A stretch of 64,000 nucleotides of DNA from NCBI GenBank assembly GCA_021151825.1, contig JAGKWQ010000001.1, positions 620,001 through 684,000 on the forward strand, in the 5' to 3' direction. This document shows positions 27,890 to 36,361 of the stretch, in pieces (position 1 is the first letter of the stretch; each line of letters begins with the position of its first letter). This DNA comes from Cellvibrionaceae bacterium. Lineage in GTDB: Bacteria > Pseudomonadota > Gammaproteobacteria > Pseudomonadales > Cellvibrionaceae. The translations under genes and the position numbers were made by a program. The notes beneath the pieces were generated by a model that did not search any database, was not told where the DNA came from, and saw only the letters and a program-made list of their open reading frames with translations.

Positions 27890-28879
27890 TCAAGCTTCGT
27901 TAACGGAGCGATTAGCAATAATTCGTTTAGGGGCGACACGACCATCATCGGTGATTTCACCCAGCCCCAAAAATGCGCGGGGCGATTGATCGGCTTCTGC
28001 ACAAAAGACGCGCACAATAGCAGCTTGCGGGGCAATTCGATAGATCTGCGGATGCATCACCGGGTTACCCAAACGAAAGTAATAGGCGCTGTTGGCAGCC
28101 AGATCTACTTTCGGCAAACTCGCTACCGGCGCATCGGCACCCAGCAAGTGCTTATCCAGTGTAGCGTAAGCCATTTCATCGTCATGCTCGGTTTGTAGTT
28201 TTTCAAACTCGGCCTGTAGCTCATCCAAAGTGACGCATTGGTTTTCATCAAATACACCAGCCAATGAACGATGCAAGGTTTTCACATGCGCGCCACAACC
28301 CAATGCATTGCCCAGGTCAACAGCAATTGAACGGATGTAAGTACCTTTACTGCAGAGAATATCCAACTCAACTTCTGCTTTTTCACCCGGGCGAAAAGCA
28401 AGGAGCTCAATTTTGTGGATAGTCACTGGACGTGGTGCACGCTCTACTTCAACGCCTTGACGAGCCATTTTATAGAGTGGTTGACCATTGAGTTTAAGTG
28501 CGGAGTACATAGGTGGTACTTGCAGGATATCGCCCAGCAAAGGCTGCAATGCGGCCTCTATTTGCTCACGAGTAACCGCCACAGCAGAGGCTTGGGCAAT
28601 CACTTCGCCATCGGCATCACAGGTATCAGTAGCAACACCCAGCTGGATGCAGGTGCGATAGCCTTTATCCGCATCAAGCAAGAATTGGGAAAACTTGGTG
28701 GCCTCACCAAAGCAAAGCGGTAAAACGCCAGTTGCCAAGGGATCAAGTGCACCGGTATGACCTGCTTTTTCCACAAAGAACAAACGTTTTGCACGTTGCA
28801 AGGCATGGTTTGATGTCATACCCGCAGGCTTATTTAACAGCAATACACCATCAACAGGACGGCCTTTTCTACGCGCCAT
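27890..28879 (-). CDS. truB: tRNA pseudouridine(55) synthase
   Basis: 329 residues. It has the N-terminal catalytic domain with GVLLLNKPAGMTSN (residues 11-24) and the active-site segment GHTGALDPLATGVLPLC carrying the catalytic Asp, then the RGQ-like CSKGTYIRSIA motif, and a C-terminal PUA-like part. It isomerises U55 in the T-loop of all tRNAs. Its ATG overlaps the rbfA stop by one base (TGATG), so the two are translationally coupled. Length is slightly above E. coli TruB (314), mostly through a mid-protein acidic insert (EKLQTEHDDEMAYATL). Confidence 0.97.
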   Translation of the reverse strand: MARRKGRPVDGVLLLNKPAGMTSNHALQRAKRLFFVEKAGHTGALDPLATGVLPLCFGEATKFSQFLLDADKGYRTCIQLGVATDTCDADGEVIAQASAVAVTREQIEAALQPLLGDILQVPPMYSALKLNGQPLYKMARQGVEVERAPRPVTIHKIELLAFRPGEKAEVELDILCSKGTYIRSIAVDLGNALGCGAHVKTLHRSLAGVFDENQCVTLDELQAEFEKLQTEHDDEMAYATLDKHLLGADAPVASLPKVDLAANSAYYFRLGNPVMHPQIYRIAPQAAIVRVFCAEADQSPRAFLGLGEITDDGRVAPKRIIANRSVNEA

Positions 28880-29298
28880 CAGTGCTGCTCACCGTTGGAT
28901 TCGCTATCACCCGAAACATCTTCATCTTGTGGATGCAAACGATCTTCGGCGATTGCCCGATCAATCAACGATGACAATGCCTGGCCTTTGACCGACGTTT
29001 TGTCATAAATAAATTGCAACTTGGGCACAGTGCGCATGCTCAATTCTTTCGCCAGAAAGGTACGCAAAAATCCGCTCGCCTTATTCAGGATAGAGGCGGC
29101 AGCAATACTTTCTTTTTCGTCATCAACACCCACAAAGGTCACATAAACCTTGGCAAAAGCCATATCGCGGGTGACAGTCACATCATTGATGTTGACCATA
29201 CCGATACGCGGATCGCGAATTTCAGCAGGAATAACTTGCGCCAGCAAACGCTGGATCGCATCGGAAACCCGGTCTGAACGGGTAAATTCTCTTGGCAT
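28879..29298 (-). CDS. rbfA: 30S ribosome-binding factor A
   Basis: 139 residues. Typical opening (REFTRSDRVSDAIQRLLAQVI) and the KH-like fold with DPRIGMVNINDVTVTRDMAFAKVYVT (about 33-58), ending in a hydrophilic tail (DVSGDSESNGEQH). It assists late 16S rRNA 5' end maturation and cold-shock recovery. Follows infB, separated by a terminator and an inverted-repeat element, so its expression may depend on read-through or on a promoter inside that gap. Confidence 0.96.
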   Translation of the reverse strand: MPREFTRSDRVSDAIQRLLAQVIPAEIRDPRIGMVNINDVTVTRDMAFAKVYVTFVGVDDEKESIAAASILNKASGFLRTFLAKELSMRTVPKLQFIYDKTSVKGQALSSLIDRAIAEDRLHPQDEDVSGDSESNGEQH

Positions 29299-29316
29299 TA
29301 GCCATTAACCTCTATG

Positions 29317-29422
29317 AATCCCCTCCCGGCCTTCCCTTTTTCAAAGGGGAGAAGCAAAACAACTCACCTTTAAAGGAGTAACAGGCCCCTCCCTTTGGAA
29401 AAGGGAGGGTTAGGGAGGGATT
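29317..29422. repeat. Inverted-repeat intergenic element
   Basis: About 106 bases whose two ~38-base ends are imperfect reverse complements. The left end begins AATCCCCTCCC and contains CCCTTTTTCAAAGGG; the right end finishes GGGAGGGATT. The whole can fold into a long hairpin. It resembles short miniature or palindromic elements dispersed between genes in many proteobacteria. No flanking target duplication is evident, and no other copy is seen in this window. Confidence 0.7.
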
Positions 29423-29423
29423 A

Positions 29424-29458
29424 AAATACAAAACCCCACTCCCATGACAGGAGTGGGG
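29424..29458 (-). terminator. Terminator behind infB
   Basis: Nine-base stem CCCCACTCC / GGAGTGGGG with a seven-base loop, then TTTTGTATTTT on the minus strand, about 20 bases past the infB stop. It would reduce transcription into rbfA-truB. Confidence 0.85.
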
Positions 29459-29477
29459 CGCAGGTGTTGCGCCCGCC

Positions 29478-32282
29478 TTAGAGCTGGCGCGCTACCTCTT
29501 TCACTTCGTACACTTCGATCTGGTCACCGACCTTCACGTCGTAGTTCTTCACACCGATACCGCACTCGAAGCCGTTACGCACTTCGCTCACGTCATCTTT
29601 AAAGCGACGCAGGGATTCCAGCTCGCCAGTAAAGATCACCACGTTATCGCGCAGTACGCGGATTGGTTTGTTACGGTAAACGGTACCTTCAACAACCATA
29701 CAACCAGCCACTTGACCAAACTTGGGCGAGTTGAACACTTCACGCACGTTGGCAATACCAACGATAGTTTCTACGCGCTCCGGATCCAGCATACCGCTCA
29801 GGGCCGCTTTCACTTCATCCAGCAATTGGTAAATGATGCTGTAGTAGCGAATATCTACGCCTTCGGATTCCGCCAGACGACGGGTCGCACCGTCGGCACG
29901 AACGTTGAAGCCAACGATGATCGCACCGGAAGTAATCGCCAGGTTCACATCGTTTTCAGTGATTCCACCGATACCGGAAGAAATCACATTCACCTGAACT
30001 TCATCGTTGCCGATATCGGCCAGCGAAGCCTGAATTGCTTCAAGCGAGCCACGAACGTCCGCTTTAACCACAACAGTAAGCGTCTTCTTCTGGCCAGCTT
30101 CCATGTTGGAGAACATATTCTCCAGTTTGGCTGCCTGGAAGCGTGCAAGTTTCTCTTTGCGCTCTTTCTCGGCACGGAATGCTGCTACTTCACGGGCTTT
30201 ACGTTCATCGTCCAGCACCACGAAATCATCACCGGCGCTAGGTGGAGTATCCAGACCCAGAATTTCTACCGGTGTAGATGGACCAGCTTCTTTCACTTGC
30301 TCGCCACGCTCGTTCGTCATCGCACGGACACGACCATAGCTTTGACCGGCGAGGAGCAAATCGCCCTGCTTCAAAGTGCCTTGTTGTACCAATACTGTTG
30401 CAACGGTACCGCGGCCTTTATCAACACGGGATTCAATCACTACCCCTTTCGCCGCCGCACTGGTAACTGCGGTCAGCTCCAATACTTCAGCCTGCAGGGA
30501 AATAGCTTCCAGCAGCTCATCAATACCCTGGCCAGTGTGCGCAGATACCTGGATAAACTGGGTATCGCCACCGTAATTTTCCGGAATAACGCCTTTAACA
30601 ACCAATTCATTGGTTACGCGATCCGGATCAGCAGACGGCTTATCACATTTGTTGATCGCAACCACGATAGGCACATTTGCAGCGCGGGCATGCAGAATCG
30701 CTTCTTCGGTTTGCGGCATTACACCATCATCCGCAGCGACTACCAGAATGACTACGTCAGTTGCCTTGGCACCACGAGCACGCATAGCGGTAAACGCGGC
30801 ATGGCCCGGGGTATCCAGGAATGTGATTTCCCCACGTGAAGTCGATACACGATAAGCACCGATATGCTGGGTAATACCACCGGCTTCACCTGCTGCTACC
30901 TTGGCTTCACGAATGTAGTCGAGCAGCGAGGTTTTACCATGGTCAACGTGGCCCATGACGGTTACCACTGGCGCACGGGTTGTCAGCTCGCCTTCTGTTT
31001 CAAGAGAACGCTCCAGTGCGTGCTCAATATCATTTTCGCTCACGAGGTTAGCTTTATGGCCCAAATCTTCCACGATCAATACAGCAGTATCCTGATCAAT
31101 AGATTCGTTCATGGAGGCCATCACACCCATTTTCATCAGGCGCTTGATCAGCTCGTTCACTTTAATAGTGAGGCGCTGTGCTAACTCGGTAACAGCAATA
31201 GTTTCCGGAACATCAACTTCATGCACGATTTGGCTCGTCGGTTTCTTAAAGGCGTGTTTATTGGTTTTCTTGTGATGCGCACGGATGTGACTACGACGCG
31301 CTAATACATCGCTGTCTTCACCGTCTTCAGCAACAAAATCAAGCAAGTCAATCTTGGCTGCTTTTTTCGGACCAGCAGCGCCTTTCTTAACCGCTTTACC
31401 GGCGCCGCGTTTGCCACCACGATCACCGGCTTCATCATCGTCATCATCTTTGTGATGATGCTTTTTATGGCCGTGACCATGGCGGGTATCTTCTTTTTCT
31501 GCTGGCGGTGCAACAACAGCTACAGCAGGCTTACCTTTAGCCGGTGGGCGTGCATCCGGCTTGGCATTTTTATTAGCCGGTTGCGGTGTTGGTGCTGCAG
31601 GCTTTTCAGCAGGCTTGTCGTTACGCGGCTGACGGCGAGCCTCTTCGGCTGCACGCTTAGCTTCGTCGCGCGCCTTCAAATCAGCCTGACGCGCAGCTTC
31701 TTCGGCTTGGCGGCGCTCAATTGCAGCGCGACGCTTCTCTTCAATACCATCGGTAAAGGAAATACGATGGGACGGGGCCTCAGCAACAGCAGCAGGCTCT
31801 TCCGGTGTCGGCTCAACTGACTCAGCCACAACAGGCTCTGGTTCAACCACAACCTCTGGCTCGACTACCACTGGCTCCGGCGCAGACTCTACCGGGGCGG
31901 CTACCGGCTCGGGTGCCACCAATTCAACAATCGTTTCATCTTCCAGCTCATGCTGTTCAGCAACAGCGGATTCAGCCACTTCATCCTCGCGCTTGATGTA
32001 AGTACGCTTTTTGCGCACTTCAACATTCACGGTTTTCTTAGCATTACCCGTACCGGTTTTGATGGTAGTGGTGGTTTTACGCTGTAAAGTAATTTTTTTG
32101 GGCTCTAATACAGCCTCGCCGTGGCTGTTTTTCAGGAAGGCCAGCAAACGCTGCTTCTCATCATCAGACACTTTCGCCTCGGCGTTTTTGTGCTGCAAAC
32201 CGGCTTCCTGCATTTGCTTGAGCAAACGCTCAACCGGCGCACCTATCGATTTGGCGAGTTCATTAACAGTTACTTCTGCCAT
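29478..32282 (-). CDS. infB: Translation initiation factor IF-2
   Basis: 934 residues. The N-terminal IF2N domain (MAEVTVNELAKSIGAPVERLLKQM) precedes a long charged Ala/Pro/Glu-rich linker (about 110-340) that includes a His/Asp-rich patch (HGHGHKKHHHKDDDDD, about 270-290). A second IF2N module follows, then the GTPase with GHVDHGKTS, DTPGHAAF and NKCDKP, and the C-terminal beta-barrels ending in EVYEVKEV. It places initiator tRNA on the ribosome. GAGG precedes the ATG. Lies 54 bases after nusA in the rimP-nusA-infB operon. The His/Asp patch is unusual but in a poorly conserved linker. Confidence 0.98.
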   Translation of the reverse strand: MAEVTVNELAKSIGAPVERLLKQMQEAGLQHKNAEAKVSDDEKQRLLAFLKNSHGEAVLEPKKITLQRKTTTTIKTGTGNAKKTVNVEVRKKRTYIKREDEVAESAVAEQHELEDETIVELVAPEPVAAPVESAPEPVVVEPEVVVEPEPVVAESVEPTPEEPAAVAEAPSHRISFTDGIEEKRRAAIERRQAEEAARQADLKARDEAKRAAEEARRQPRNDKPAEKPAAPTPQPANKNAKPDARPPAKGKPAVAVVAPPAEKEDTRHGHGHKKHHHKDDDDDEAGDRGGKRGAGKAVKKGAAGPKKAAKIDLLDFVAEDGEDSDVLARRSHIRAHHKKTNKHAFKKPTSQIVHEVDVPETIAVTELAQRLTIKVNELIKRLMKMGVMASMNESIDQDTAVLIVEDLGHKANLVSENDIEHALERSLETEGELTTRAPVVTVMGHVDHGKTSLLDYIREAKVAAGEAGGITQHIGAYRVSTSRGEITFLDTPGHAAFTAMRARGAKATDVVILVVAADDGVMPQTEEAILHARAANVPIVVAINKCDKPSADPDRVTNELVVKGVIPENYGGDTQFIQVSAHTGQGIDELLEAISLQAEVLELTAVTSAAAKGVVIESRVDKGRGTVATVLVQQGTLKQGDLLLAGQSYGRVRAMTNERGEQVKEAGPSTPVEILGLDTPPSAGDDFVVLDDERKAREVAAFRAEKERKEKLARFQAAKLENMFSNMEAGQKKTLTVVVKADVRGSLEAIQASLADIGNDEVQVNVISSGIGGITENDVNLAITSGAIIVGFNVRADGATRRLAESEGVDIRYYSIIYQLLDEVKAALSGMLDPERVETIVGIANVREVFNSPKFGQVAGCMVVEGTVYRNKPIRVLRDNVVIFTGELESLRRFKDDVSEVRNGFECGIGVKNYDVKVGDQIEVYEVKEVARQL

Positions 32283-32336
32283 TGTTTTTCCTCAGGGATT
32301 CTGTTCGTTGCCTAGGTTTCGCTCGATGGCTCACAC

Positions 32337-33818
32337 TTAGGCAAACCAGGGCTCACGCGCTTTCATAATCAGTGCGGCTGCACGAGTCGCATCAACACCT
32401 TTAATATCCACCAGCTCATCAATGGATTGCTCTGCCAAATCTTCCATGGTCACAATGCCGCGACGAGCAAGCTCGGCCGCCAATGCATCATCCATACCTT
32501 CCATTGTTAATAAATCTTCTGCTGGTGCTACGCCTTCGATGCGCTCTTCTGAAGCTAATGCCTGAGTTAACAACGCATCTTTAGCACGCGCACGCAACTC
32601 TTCAGCGATGTCTTCATCAAAACCATCAATCGCCAACATTTCTTCGAGCGGAACGTAAGCCACTTCTTCAAGCGTGGTGAAACCTTCTTCCACCAACACA
32701 CCGGCGATGTCCTCATCAACATCCAGTGCACTCATGAACATATTGATGTAGCTACCGGATTCTGCTTGTTGCTTGGATTGCCAATCAGCAACGCTCATCA
32801 CGTTGATATTCCAGCCCGTCAACTCACAAGCAAGACGCACGTTTTGACCACCGCGACCAATCGCCATCGCAAGATTTTCTTCATTCACTGCCAGGTCCAT
32901 TGAGGCCGCATCTTCATCAACAACAATGGATTCAATTTCAGCAGGTGACATAGCATTGATAACAAATTGCGCCGGGTTATCATCCCACAACACAATATCA
33001 ACTCGCTCACCACCCAACTCATTAGACACAGCTTGCACACGCGAACCGCGCATACCGACGCAAGCACCAACAGGATCGATACGACCATCATTGGTTTTCA
33101 CAGCGATTTTTGCCCGCAGTCCCGGGTCGCGCGCCGCGCCTTTAATTTCAATAATTTCTTCGGCGATTTCCGGCACTTCAATTTTGAACAACTCTACCAA
33201 CATTTTTGGATTGGAACGGCTCAACAACAATTGCGGACCACGTGCTTCACTACGCACTTCCAACAACAATGTGCGAATGCGATCACCCATACGGAAAATT
33301 TCACGGCCAATTAATTGATCGCGCGGCAACACGCCTTCTGCGTTATTGCCAAGGTCAACAATAATGCTATCGCGTGTTACTTTTTTCACAGTACCGCTAA
33401 TTAATTCGCCCATACGATCGCGGTATTCGTCAACCATTTGCGCGCGCTCGGCTTCACGTACCTTTTGTACGATGACTTGCTTGGCAGTTTGTGCAGCGAT
33501 ACGACCGAAATCCGCGTTTTCAATTTTTTCGCGATATACATCACCCACTTTCAATGATGAATCTTTCTCGCTTGCCTCATCCAGATACAGTTGAGTACCC
33601 AATTCAGCCATAACATCATCGGCAACTACATCCCAGCTACGCCAGGTTTCATAATCACCATTAACACGATTAATTTTTACTTCAACAGCAGAGTCTTCAT
33701 CGAAGCGTTTTTTAGTGGCGGTAGCGAGTGCAGTTTCAATCGCCTGGAAAATTAATTCTTTATCAACGCCTTTTTCATTAGATACCGCATCAGCGACCAG
33801 CAAAATTTCTTTGTTCAT
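32337..33818 (-). CDS. nusA: Transcription termination/antitermination factor NusA
   Basis: 493 residues from ATG 33816-33818 (GAGG seven bases upstream; a 16-codon extension is rejected). It shows the RNA-polymerase-binding N-domain (MNKEILLVADAVSNEKGVDKELIFQAIETAL), S1 (GELISGTVKKVTRDSIIVDLG), two KH domains (VGACVGMRGSRVQAV and AIGRGGQNVRLA), and two acidic C-terminal repeats (from about 365 and 440), the full gammaproteobacterial form. Preceded by rimP and followed by infB, the classic operon order. Confidence 0.98.
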   Translation of the reverse strand: MNKEILLVADAVSNEKGVDKELIFQAIETALATATKKRFDEDSAVEVKINRVNGDYETWRSWDVVADDVMAELGTQLYLDEASEKDSSLKVGDVYREKIENADFGRIAAQTAKQVIVQKVREAERAQMVDEYRDRMGELISGTVKKVTRDSIIVDLGNNAEGVLPRDQLIGREIFRMGDRIRTLLLEVRSEARGPQLLLSRSNPKMLVELFKIEVPEIAEEIIEIKGAARDPGLRAKIAVKTNDGRIDPVGACVGMRGSRVQAVSNELGGERVDIVLWDDNPAQFVINAMSPAEIESIVVDEDAASMDLAVNEENLAMAIGRGGQNVRLACELTGWNINVMSVADWQSKQQAESGSYINMFMSALDVDEDIAGVLVEEGFTTLEEVAYVPLEEMLAIDGFDEDIAEELRARAKDALLTQALASEERIEGVAPAEDLLTMEGMDDALAAELARRGIVTMEDLAEQSIDELVDIKGVDATRAAALIMKAREPWFA

Positions 33819-33943
33819 TGGTTTGCCTCTGTTAACTCCTCTAGCCGGTGCTGAGAATCGACACACCGGATTAGTAAATTTTCCATTGCGATACTGTGGG
33901 TCTGCGAATTTAATTTCGCTTACTACAGCGTGTGATTTAAAAA

Positions 33944-34441
33944 CTAGTTCTTTTCGTTGTGCAAATTATGTTGCCGCAAAATTTCATCGTAACGCGGCTC
34001 AACATTCGCCTTATCGATCACATCGATGGGCAATTGGATCTCCTGATTATCTACCTGCACAAATACTTCACCATTTTCCACTTTGGTGATAACGCCTTTA
34101 AAGCGACGACGACCATCACGCGCAATACGCAAACGCGCGCTAATGGTTTCCCCGATAAAGCGTGAGTAATGCGATTCTTTATAGAGAGGGCGATCCAATC
34201 CGGGGGACGACACCTCCAGGGTATATTCGCCGTCGATAGGATCTTCCACATCGAACACCGCGCTTACCTGACGGCTCACTCGTTCGCAATCCTCCAGCGA
34301 TGCACCATTAGGTCCATCAATATAAATGCGCACTGTGGTGTAACGCCCCTGGGTTAAATACTCCAGCCCCCAGAGCTCACACCCCAGGGAAGTCGCCACT
34401 GGCTCAACCAGTTGCTCCAGAATTTCTTGCTTGGAAGCCAT
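33944..34441 (-). CDS. rimP: Ribosome maturation factor RimP
   Basis: 165 residues. Conserved features are GCELWGLEYL near the start, RIYIDGPNGASLEDCERVSRQVSAVFDVEDPIDGEYTLEVSSPGLDRPL in the middle (shown here as two adjoining segments around residues 40-90), and an SH3-like C-terminal half. It is needed for 30S maturation. The ribosome binding site is weak. It follows initiator tRNA and two terminators, so read-through or a nearer promoter must supply transcripts. 125 bases separate it from nusA. Confidence 0.96.
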   Translation of the reverse strand: MASKQEILEQLVEPVATSLGCELWGLEYLTQGRYTTVRIYIDGPNGASLEDCERVSRQVSAVFDVEDPIDGEYTLEVSSPGLDRPLYKESHYSRFIGETISARLRIARDGRRRFKGVITKVENGEVFVQVDNQEIQLPIDVIDKANVEPRYDEILRQHNLHNEKN

Positions 34442-34511
34442 GCTTTATCCGGGACCTTAATCAATAAAAACTTCTGCAACCTCGTAATTCTTACAAAATC
34501 AGAGGCCTAAA

Positions 34512-34538
34512 AAACAAAAATGGGCGCAAGGCCCATTT
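34512..34538 (-). terminator. Second terminator between metY and rimP
   Basis: Stem AAATGGGC / GCCCATTT with a five-base loop, then TTGTTTTTT on the minus strand. It stands 71 bases before the rimP start. With the one at 34604-34626 it brackets about 65 bases that show no gene; the 305-base metY-rimP gap otherwise holds nothing identifiable. Confidence 0.8.
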
Positions 34539-34603
34539 AAACGAATACAACATTCACCACACAGGCCTGCATGGCGTGGGCCGAAACCCTGAACAGCGAA
34601 TAC

Positions 34604-34626
34604 AAAAAAGCCCCATAAAGGGGCTT
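34604..34626 (-). terminator. Terminator behind initiator tRNA
   Basis: Stem AAGCCCC / GGGGCTT with a five-base loop, then a six-T run on the minus strand, about 120 bases past the tRNA 3' end. Confidence 0.85.
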
Positions 34627-34746
34627 CTCGACCTGAATCTGCTTTAGTAAAAAGCAAATTCACTACAGCTGTCTGGCGAGAACCGGGAATTCCCTTTATC
34701 TCTACCTGCTCTTGCCACATTAAAAATGCACAAGAAGCAAAGAATT

Positions 34747-34823
<77 letters not shown>

Positions 34824-34864
34824 ACTGAAACTCAAACTTGCTAACTGCTCAAGTGAGGTCGCGC

Positions 34865-34893
34865 ATTATAGGGAGGTGACTCACAGTGGTCAA
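34865..34893 (-). promoter_or_regulatory. Sigma-70 promoter of metY
   Basis: On the minus strand TTGACC, 17 bases, then TATAAT: a near-consensus promoter. The GC-rich discriminator (GCGCGACC) typical of stable-RNA promoters under stringent control follows. The tRNA starts about 40 bases downstream. Confidence 0.9.
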
Positions 34894-34950
34894 GCATAAA
34901 TTTTCCTGAATCATCAAATAGATAATTCCATTTACGCAGGAGGTATATTA

Positions 34951-35049
34951 ATGAGTGCTTATGACAAAACCGTTAAACGGTTTTATTTAGGAAACTGCCA
35001 ACAGCATTATTATCAGCAAACACACCAATCTCAATCAGGCGGCGGTTGA
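34951..35049 (+). CDS. Candidate small protein, 32 residues
   Basis: An ATG with a complete AGGAGG exactly seven bases upstream, better than most genes in the window, opens a 32-codon frame starting MSAYDKTVKRF and ending SGGG before TGA. The predicted peptide is basic and Tyr/Gln-rich with a single Cys, no signal and no membrane segment. The frame runs antisense over the last 77 bases of the SprA-like gene. I recognise no family and see no good promoter, so this could be chance or a gene remnant. Confidence 0.3.
   Translation: MSAYDKTVKRFYLGNCQQHYYQQTHQSQSGGG
34966..34984 (-). terminator. Hairpin at the end of the SprA-like gene
   Basis: Palindrome AAAACCG / CGGTTTT with a five-base loop, overlapping the stop codon of the SprA-like gene. 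A four-T stretch lies on the minus strand side. Weak as a terminator. Confidence 0.4.
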
Positions 35050-35890
35050 TATCAATGTTCCGCCTGGTGGATTCGTTGAATAACTCTGCTCGAGCCTGAC
35101 GCTGATCCAATAAACGCTGCTCACTTTCGAACTGCTCCTGCTCACGCAACAGCCGCTCCTCTTGCTCCTGAATGCGCTCTTCACGCTGCTGACGAAGCTC
35201 TTCTGTACTTGCTGCCGAGGAGATACTGTCACCTTCTTCAGCCGTTCTTGCCCGAGCATCTTCTCCCTTAATAGCAGCCTCCTGCTCTTCAGTCTCAGCA
35301 GCCTCTTTGGCACGCAATTCTGCTCGCGCATCAATCTCCATGGCTGCTGCCTGTGCCGCAACACGACCATCTTGCGAAGAAGGCTCTGCCGGCGCATTAG
35401 CAGCGCGTCGCAATAATTGCGCTTTACGAAGCGTTGCTTCAGGGTCACCCGGAATGGGGCTGGTATCTACATCTACAGACCCACCAACGGCATAACTCAC
35501 ACCATCAGGACCACGCACAAAACTATATGTTGGGCTGCTGCCATATTGCCCGGCTGCCGCCGCGTGAGCTTGCTCATGGGAACGCACTTCGCGGTCACGC
35601 GCTGCAAGCTCTTGTATTTGTTCCTGCTCTACCTTAATTTCATCCTCAGTGCGACCACCGTTAGCACGGCGCTCCTGAGTCAATGCAGTTTGCCTATCTT
35701 GCTCAACCTCATCATTCGGGCGCTCATCCGGCAGGCGGCGATTTTGGGAGCGTACCGAATCAGCCAACTGTTCGGTCGGCTTGAAAGTAGAAGATTTGAG
35801 CTCGGTACTTTCCTGACCAACAGCCGACCGCCCCATCGGCGCGTAGGGCGCGATGGTGTTGGCATAGTTGGATGGAATAGAGTTAATCAC
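34973..35890 (-). CDS. SprA-related putative metalloprotease
   Basis: 305 residues. The centre (about 125-205) carries REVRSHEQAHAAAAG, a HExxH-type zinc motif, then YSFVRGPDGVSYAVGGSVDVDTSPIPGDPEAT and KAQLLRRAANAPAEPSSQDGRVAAQA, which I recognise as the SprA-related family (PF12118, often annotated as a CJM1_0395-type putative metalloprotease). Both flanks are long, charged, Glu/Arg/Gln-rich and probably coiled coil. No signal peptide. The substrate is unknown. The small gene 20 bases upstream on the same strand is likely co-transcribed. Confidence 0.8.
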   Translation of the reverse strand: MINSIPSNYANTIAPYAPMGRSAVGQESTELKSSTFKPTEQLADSVRSQNRRLPDERPNDEVEQDRQTALTQERRANGGRTEDEIKVEQEQIQELAARDREVRSHEQAHAAAAGQYGSSPTYSFVRGPDGVSYAVGGSVDVDTSPIPGDPEATLRKAQLLRRAANAPAEPSSQDGRVAAQAAAMEIDARAELRAKEAAETEEQEAAIKGEDARARTAEEGDSISSAASTEELRQQREERIQEQEERLLREQEQFESEQRLLDQRQARAELFNESTRRNIDINRRLIEIGVFADNNAVGSFLNKTV

Positions 35891-35910
35891 TCAAATCACC
35901 TCAGCAATTG

Positions 35911-36168
35911 CTAAGCCCTGATATCCAGCAAAGTCCCGATGGTTTCATCAGCCGATTTAACTACCCGTGCCGAACTATCGAATACCTGGCTTTGTGCACG
36001 GAGATTCACCAATGACTCAGCCAAATCCTGGGATTGGGACGAAGCCTGGGGCGAATCTGCTCGCTGGGTAGTACCTGCCTGGGCAATCTGCTGGGCAGAC
36101 TGCGCCATCGAAACCTGGCTTTTTTGCATGCCAATCAGGCCCTGGTTAACAACTGAACCTACATCCAT
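35911..36168 (-). CDS. Small protein resembling a flagellar rod/hook C-terminus
   Basis: 85 residues from ATG 36166-36168, with a run of five G seven bases upstream; a GTG one codon earlier is too near. The C-terminal part (LAESLVNLRAQSQVFDSSARVVKSADETIGTLLDIRA) matches the C-terminal motif of flagellar rod and hook proteins such as FlgC/FlgG (helical ends that pair in the axial structure). No other flagellar gene is in the window, so it may be a stand-alone relative. It precedes the SprA-like gene by 20 bases. Confidence 0.65.
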   Translation of the reverse strand: MDVGSVVNQGLIGMQKSQVSMAQSAQQIAQAGTTQRADSPQASSQSQDLAESLVNLRAQSQVFDSSARVVKSADETIGTLLDIRA

Positions 36169-36280
36169 CACGTCACCCCCTTCTCATATTCAATGGGCAA
36201 ACCGGAGGAGGAATCATCAAGCGCACGCGCAAAATAAACAATTCCCCAATATTGATAACAGTTTACGCCGCAAGGAGCAC

Positions 36281-36305
36281 AAAAAACAGGCGAACTTGCC
36301 GCCTG
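36281..36305 (-). terminator. Terminator of the biotin operon
   Basis: Stem CAGGCG / CGCCTG with a seven-base loop and a six-T run on the minus strand, 57 bases past the DUF2459 stop codon. Confidence 0.85.
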
Positions 36306-36361
36306 GAGCCAGATTTCTAAGACAAGTTTGATTTAAAAAAGGAAAACATATAACCAGAGAA

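Noticed and set aside
29712..30839. 375-residue frame antisense to infB
   Set aside because: A shadow of conserved codons; the infB frame is certain.
31438..31480. His/Asp-rich patch of IF-2 as a metal-binding island
   Set aside because: It lies in the variable linker; low complexity is common there and no function can be claimed.
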